Shown here in pieces: positions 33,312-38,286 of a stretch of DNA of 38,286 nucleotides. The DNA is taken from NCBI GenBank assembly GCA_001632425.1, contig KV425693.1:1-38286 (forward strand). The letters run 5' to 3'. Both the position numbers and the translations under genes were made by a program. The DNA comes from Neolentinus lepideus HHB14362 ss-1 (Eukaryota; Basidiomycota; Agaricomycetes; Gloeophyllales; Gloeophyllaceae). The notes beneath the pieces were generated by a model, which saw nothing but the letters and a program-made list of their open reading frames with translations, ran no database searches and was not told the DNA's origin. Numbering within the stretch: position 1 is the first letter of the stretch; each line of letters begins with the position of its first letter.

Positions 33312-34389
33312 GAGGACGGATAGACGTGGACAAGAGACAAAGCGACGTTAATTTTTTATCGAGATATGAAACGCACGTCTTCTCATGCCCTCTACATAGC
33401 ATTATACCACATGACCGTCTGGGATTATCTATGGCATGATGAGGCTGTGATTATAGGCGCCGTTCACGAGGAATACTGACATGAGGACGCACACCTGACC
33501 TCCAGTACGTTTTCAGCGCGTAAATGACAGAGATTTATCTAGAACCTACCGCCCGCTAACGGCTCGGCTACGAGGATATGGACTACTATAGGGCTATGAT
33601 CATGAGCCTGGTTGTGACGGACCTAAACTTAGTGTGACGTCACAAAGGGACTGTGCGAAACCGACTCGTGATCTCAGGAACGCTTCCGATGATACGTGGC
33701 CATGCACGATTCCATCTGTTTCGACGCTCGGTCAGGACAGCGACTACGAGTGCAGCTACCAATTAATGTCCTCGATCACGTCTGCTATGACTTGACTCAC
33801 CATGACAACTTCTTGCTTGACCGATCTATGCTGGAGTGAGGTAGAGACACTTGTAAGGTGCGCATGCTCTCGTCTCTGTCTGCGTTCACTTGAATATGGT
33901 GCTGGGGTGCCATGAGATTAGTATCTTCAGAGGCTTCATCATAGATGCCTTATTCAAATTGTCCGTTTTCACGCCCTCGAAGGCTCTCCCACGGACTATC
34001 ATCTTCGTCTCATTCTAAATCCTATTCATTTTGCTGGAGAGATGGCCAGTGAGGAGAGCAGGAGATACGTTCAGAAGTAACGTGGCTTCCGTCAGAATCA
34101 TGCAATCACACAATCCCGTGGATGAATTCAAGAACACCGTCTTTCTTGCCGGCAGAAATATAGCTTTTACCACACTCCTGACTCAACGGCAATTTCCACC
34201 TACGGGAGGGATTGTCCGGGGCACAAAATGACTCTTGTATGTTCAGTTTGCTTCCGAATCTCGGATTTACACGACCAAACTTCGCGGACATTGTTCCAGT
34301 AACTTTCCCAGCTGACGGGTTGTGAGAAACTGCGTCTGCTGTTGGCGTCATCCACCTCGTTCCTGTCTAATCTTTGGTCGATGCACCTT
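33312..34389. other. Intergenic stretch, divergent between copy D and U copy
   Basis: It contains the presumed promoter of the minus-strand copy D (AT-rich word at 33351-33360) and, further right, no recognisable gene. Open frames near 34031-34351 are short and lack support. Confidence 0.35.
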
Positions 34390-34409
34390 CATCTCCCTTT
34401 GCACAGTTA

Positions 34410-36560
34410 GTCGACTCGTTATGTTCAACGCCCGATGAAATAGTGTTGTAGACGATGGCAAGACGATGTAATCGATTCGTCGTATCACTAGCTACATCAG
34501 CACCCAAGGAGATTGGAGTCTCCATTGTGGTGCCGCGCTCACTTTACTCTTATCGTAAGTTCTACATCCTCCGCCATCACTATTCACAATCGCATAGATG
34601 CAGCGCGCTTTTCGTGTTGGTCTCGAAGCGGCGTCATGTCTTGGAAGCACTTGTACGTTTACCGTTAATAATTGACTCATGCGGCGGATCTTAGGTCGTC
34701 CTAACCAACACTTCTCCAGGAGATGGCGACATCTACTCCAGTCGGTTTAAGCTGGCGATTGGACACAGTGAGCGCGACGGTACGAAGTATAGACGTTCGG
34801 CTTGGACGTTATATTGACGCCGAAGGCCTACTCATTTTACCGTCAAATGGTACTTTCACCCATCATTCTCGCATCCTCTTTGAGACCAATATTCTTTCAA
34901 CCCATCAACGTCCTGTCAGCCTGCAAGTTCAGTACTACGGGAAGATCCTTACCGCATATGTCTTATATCGCATATATCTTGATGACCCATCTGCGCCCGG
35001 AGCAAAAAGATCCTAGAGTCTGCGTGTCGGCCGAGCCGGTCTGCGTCGCAGATGCAGGTACCAGTTTCTGAAGCACTGCCCTATGCTCTATCTTTCTTTA
35101 TCTGCAAGACGTCAGTCTTGGCGGTTATTGGATCGGTCAGCTCGAGAGATACTGTCGGGAATGAAGATCTCACTCGACAGACCAGCGCGAGGAGGGATGC
35201 GAAATGGGTGGTAGAGAGACACCTAAACAGCGCCATGTCTCTTGTACCACGGGTGCACAGACTATTATGCTCACAGGTTTTTGGAATCTGCTCACTATCA
35301 CCGCTTGGACTGGCAACGTATCCCCGGCGGTACTACGATAATTTCAGAATACCACTCTCTCAGCGATCTTACAGTTAATCGACGTGGAAAATTCTCTTCG
35401 TCTCCACTTAATAGGTCGCCGGTGTACTTCTGCAGGAGCTATATGTTCTTCTGCGTCTCAGACCCACACTGCTCAACTACGGGCGAATAAAGCCATACCT
35501 ATGGAGTCATTACACCGTCGGCATGACCCTTGTCGTCCGCGTTGCCATCTCAAAGTGCCTAATATAGTGCTACATTAGTATTACTCATCTGGTGAGTTTC
35601 CACGTCTGTTGTCACTGATATCTGCGCTTTGCACAGTTAGCGGAGTACCCTTTCTATTAGATCTCGAAGCTGCGTTATTTATTCTCAAGAACGTACGAGC
35701 CTTTTTTGATTTATACCTTGCTCCGGTGATGATATCCATGTCAGCGTCCGTTTACGATGACTAGAAACAGCTACGTCACCTCTGGTCTCCTGCAACCAGC
35801 CATTGTAGTCGACGAATCCGACCATTATACCATTGATAACTGGTCCCATCGTACACTTACTCGATGTGGGAGTTCATCGCCTCCACTCGATAGCTCGCTT
35901 CTAAATTCCTGCGAAAATTCTCGACGTGTAAAATATATGCTATCCCAGGATCCGACATTCACGTCATGCTCAGCTTGCGATAAACAACGCCAGTTCTAGC
36001 AGATGCCGTCCTCGACAATAAATGGATCAAGTCTGACGGATGACGTCCTCCGAGTCAGACAGCCAACATGGCGCGCATCATCCGAACTACTTCGCGGATA
36101 TGCGAGTTCATGATTTCTTGTACGCTCTGGTTTGTTCTGCTGGTACATTTATGAGCCGCCGTTCTTCGGAGTTCGGAGATTAGTCGTCATTCCATTCGGT
36201 AGTATTGTCCGCGCACAGGAAGTCTAACCGACTCTACTCCTATTTCGGACTGATGATTTCACTATCTTACTTTCCCTTTCCCAGATCGTACGTCGGTAAA
36301 CATACTACACAACTCTTCTCGCTCTATCCGTCCTCTTAAGAAAATCTGAGCGCCTGTACAGGTAGAGCTACACGACTTTCCATATCGCTCAAGCTGCTGT
36401 ATGTGGACATCTTTTGCGTCTCACCAATACCTCGACCACTAACTGCCCGCAAGAGATGCGTGAATTGAACGGGATAGCACCGATCTGCAGTGACGTGCCG
36501 TGCTCTATCCAAGTCTGCTTGTCCTGATATGCGCGCTTCATTTTTAGTTCATAGTCTCAG
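34410..36560 (+). other. Unidentified multi-intron segment U (inverted copy)
   Basis: The plus strand matches the minus-strand U of block C. TTTGCACAG (34401-34409) is a good acceptor. The first exon-like stretch ends SLYSY(R) at GTAAGTTCTACATC (34556). Later stretches align with the GGCGA...TTGGACAC and CGTGTC.G..GCCG.TCTGC words of the block C copy. Stops break most frames. A second acceptor of the same form (CGCTTTGCACAG|TTAG, about 35639) precedes the short open stretch VPFLLDLEAALFILKNV. No product identified. Confidence 0.3.
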
Positions 36561-36884
36561 TTCTGTCTCCTGTGCCAAGGATGCGCTCGATATCTTTTGT
36601 TGGCCCAATACTCCTCGATGCCATATGACTTACGTGGGTTCTTTTCATTGTTCTATGAAAGTTGACCACGTACTGACGTGGTTTTCCGGAGGGATCCCGA
36701 TGATGTATATGCATACAATTAGAATATTGTGTCCATTGAGTCGATAGGTGTGCAATCAAACAACGAAGAGCTACATACGATACAAAGAGCGAAATCCTGC
36801 TTTGAAATACAAACTTGAAAGGTAGACTGAGAACCGTAGTGGATATCGCAAAATCGCTTCCGTATGTCGTCCGTCTTCACGCAC

Positions 36885-37920
36885 TCAAAATGCCTTTGTA
36901 TCATCCCCTGACGTCTTATCATCATCCAACCATCTCATCTCGAATTTCCTATGGAAGCCGTAATTCCATGCGGACCGATCTGAGCACCGGATGCTGTAAG
37001 TCGAACCACAAGGGACAGTGTATCCGAGAGTAGGTAAGGTGATCGATGCATTATTATGTTTGAGATGCGCACCAGCTTTTCAATCGGCTCTTGTACCTCC
37101 CGCTGCCTCTGCCGGTGTCTCATTAATTCCACCAAGGATTTATACAGAACATCCGCTCCGATTTGTAGTGCAGATTCGAATTGAGTCTCATCGACAGGAT
37201 ATTCATTCAAACTCGATAGGGGTCGATTAATCGCACGATTCGCCGTTTCAATGTCGGACATATTCGTAATGAACCAAGGATTGAATCGATGTAATTGTAT
37301 CAATTTTTCCAAGCAACCAATATCGCGATTAGTGGCGCACCTAGATATTTTAAATCACAGAATAAGGATAAAGGATCAATAGACATGCATACATAACGAG
37401 TTGCGGTACTTCCGCGTCTCCACAACACATTAGACGTAGGATATCGCGTTTTCCGGGAAAAATATCGCGTAGTGGACGCAAATGCTTCGCAAAGTATGTG
37501 TACTGACACCCTTCCTCGTATATGCGCTCGAGGCCTTCGTAAATAAGTGGGATCATAGGCAGTATAGTATGTTTCTAGCGTTCGCGCGGGAAGATGTACG
37601 TCAGCACTAGAATAAGGTAGTATGCCGCTGTTAATCGAACTGAGAATGCATATCTACGATCACTAGATGCCAACCAGTCACGTCATTGATGCAAATAGAG
37701 CAGTTGTTTGAGATCTTACATTACGAAGTCTATCAGTCGTGCAGCACGTCGGTAGTGGTGAGGATCGACCTACGATACACTCTACGTAAGATTTAGAGCC
37801 CAAAGGGCCTTCGTTTATCTCTTAAAGATGATCTTTAACGACGGCCGTAGTTTATAAACCGTTGAAATACCGCATCGGGGCCGTTGCCAGCTCGGTCGGA
37901 GCGATAACTGATAAACATCT
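36885..37920 (-). pseudogene. IELRG-family gene, G-type, copy H (5' deletion)
   Basis: On the minus strand the promoter word CATGTCCTGAAAGCTCG is fused directly to mid-exon 1 (GAGATGTTTATCAGTTATCGC), so the palindrome, TATA box, ATG and first roughly 75 codons are missing. Exon 1 ends at 37720. Exon 2 is 37662-37393, exon 3 37340-37073 (268 nt), then exon 4 to TGA 36887-36885. Introns 1 and 2 are 57 and 52 nt. An in-frame TAA occurs in the SRSSL region of exon 1 and a TAG in exon 2 (...FPRER). Exon 3 is open (NRAINRPLSSLNEYPVDETQ, LYKSLVELMRHRQRQ). Exon 4 is damaged at its start but keeps VPCGSTYSIRCS and an acidic end. Non-functional. Confidence 0.7.
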
Positions 37921-37942
37921 CGCGAGCTTTCAGGACATGCGC

Positions 37943-38286
37943 CCCAGTCAAAACCGACAAAAAAGAAATCGAATACCTTCGAACTAGATAGAGTTTAATC
38001 GAATTAGATTGAATAAACGCTTCAATTCGTCGAATAAACATAAACTTGGCGCGAGTCTGCCTTGCGTCATTTCCAAATCGGGCAGGCAGATGGCTGCACT
38101 CGGAGCAAGCTCCCGTAGCTCGAGATGGCGGCTTCGAGAACTCGGCCAGCTGCCTTCAGCCGTGCTCGAAGTCCATCGCGCTCGACGTCCATCGCGCGAC
38201 TTGCTTCAAATTTCGTAAGTTCCTCGAATTTCGATGAATTTCGCTGTTCCCGCTACTGAACCGGATCTTTAGCCGTGCGCTAGCAG
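37943..38286. other. Unrelated flank at the right edge
   Basis: Similarity to the other copies ends at about 37942. The following 340 bases are rich in TCGAA/TTCGA words and contain no supportable gene. This may be the edge of another repeat that continues outside the window. Confidence 0.35.

Larger units (their letters stand above)
34390..37942 (-). repeat. Inverted copy of the G gene-U arrangement
   Basis: Read on the minus strand, a G-type gene (37920-36885) is followed by the conserved G-gene 3' flank (about 36884-36560) and then by U in the opposite direction. The same order occurs on the plus strand at 26175-29310 (copy B, 3' flank, U). The inverted copy is about 0.7 kb longer in the U part. 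Confidence 0.65.

Noticed and set aside
1..38286. RIP-like mutation as the general cause of pseudogenes here
   Set aside because: Although the transposase stops and a few others (K3 tail CAG to TAG, block A F remnant CAA to TAA) are C-to-T changes, many lesions are single-base deletions or transversions (copy B TAC to TAA).

Overview
The window looks like nuclear DNA of a mushroom-forming basidiomycete (Agaricomycetes). It has genes split by roughly 50-60 nt GT-AG introns, several FunK1-type fungal kinases, and a Tc1/mariner-like DDE transposon whose transposase carries a small intron. It reads as a repeat-rich accessory region. No housekeeping gene, tRNA, rRNA or CRISPR array was seen. 450 bases (17667-18116) are an assembly gap.

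Three ingredients recur. (1) FunK1 kinases: one complete gene (K1, 5382-8013 +), one apparently intact but gap-truncated gene (K2, 15311-17666 -), one decayed copy (K3, 19620-21475 +) and a C-terminal tail running off the left edge (K4, 1-614 +). (2) An unfamiliar four-exon family, called here the IELRG family after an N-terminal motif. Seven copies are full-length or nearly so: 2405-3619 +, 12114-13578 +, 13890-14950 +, 26286-27553 +, 30974-31930 +, 32208-33311 - and 36885-37920 -. Four are 3'-exon remnants: 1031-1443 +, 8515-8870 -, 21896-22414 + and 29487-30028 +. Exon borders, intron sizes and promoter layout are shared, and two C-terminal subtypes exist (F and G). Most copies carry stops or frameshifts; only the minus-strand copy at 32208-33311 is open. 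(3) An unidentified segment U with conserved GTAAGT/GTGAGT donor sites, found near-complete twice and as fragments twice.

Layout: 1-3757 is block A (kinase tail, U fragment, F remnant, spacer, G gene). 5282-8013 is K1. 8.5-11.9 kb is nearly gene-free, with one F remnant and a diverged direct repeat. 12.1-14.95 kb is a tandem F-type then G-type pair. 15.3-18.2 kb is K2 and its promoter. 19.6-27.7 kb is block B (K3, U fragment, F remnant, spacer, G gene), whose spacer is split by a 3,151 bp transposon with 35 bp perfect terminal inverted repeats and TA target-site duplications. 27.7-31.9 kb is block C (U, F remnant, spacer, G gene). 32.2-33.3 kb is the open family copy. 34.4-37.94 kb is an inverted copy of the G gene-U arrangement.

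The FunK1 genes and the IELRG family have been copied together as a unit. Nothing in the sequence shows that they act together. No function can be assigned to the IELRG family or U from sequence alone.
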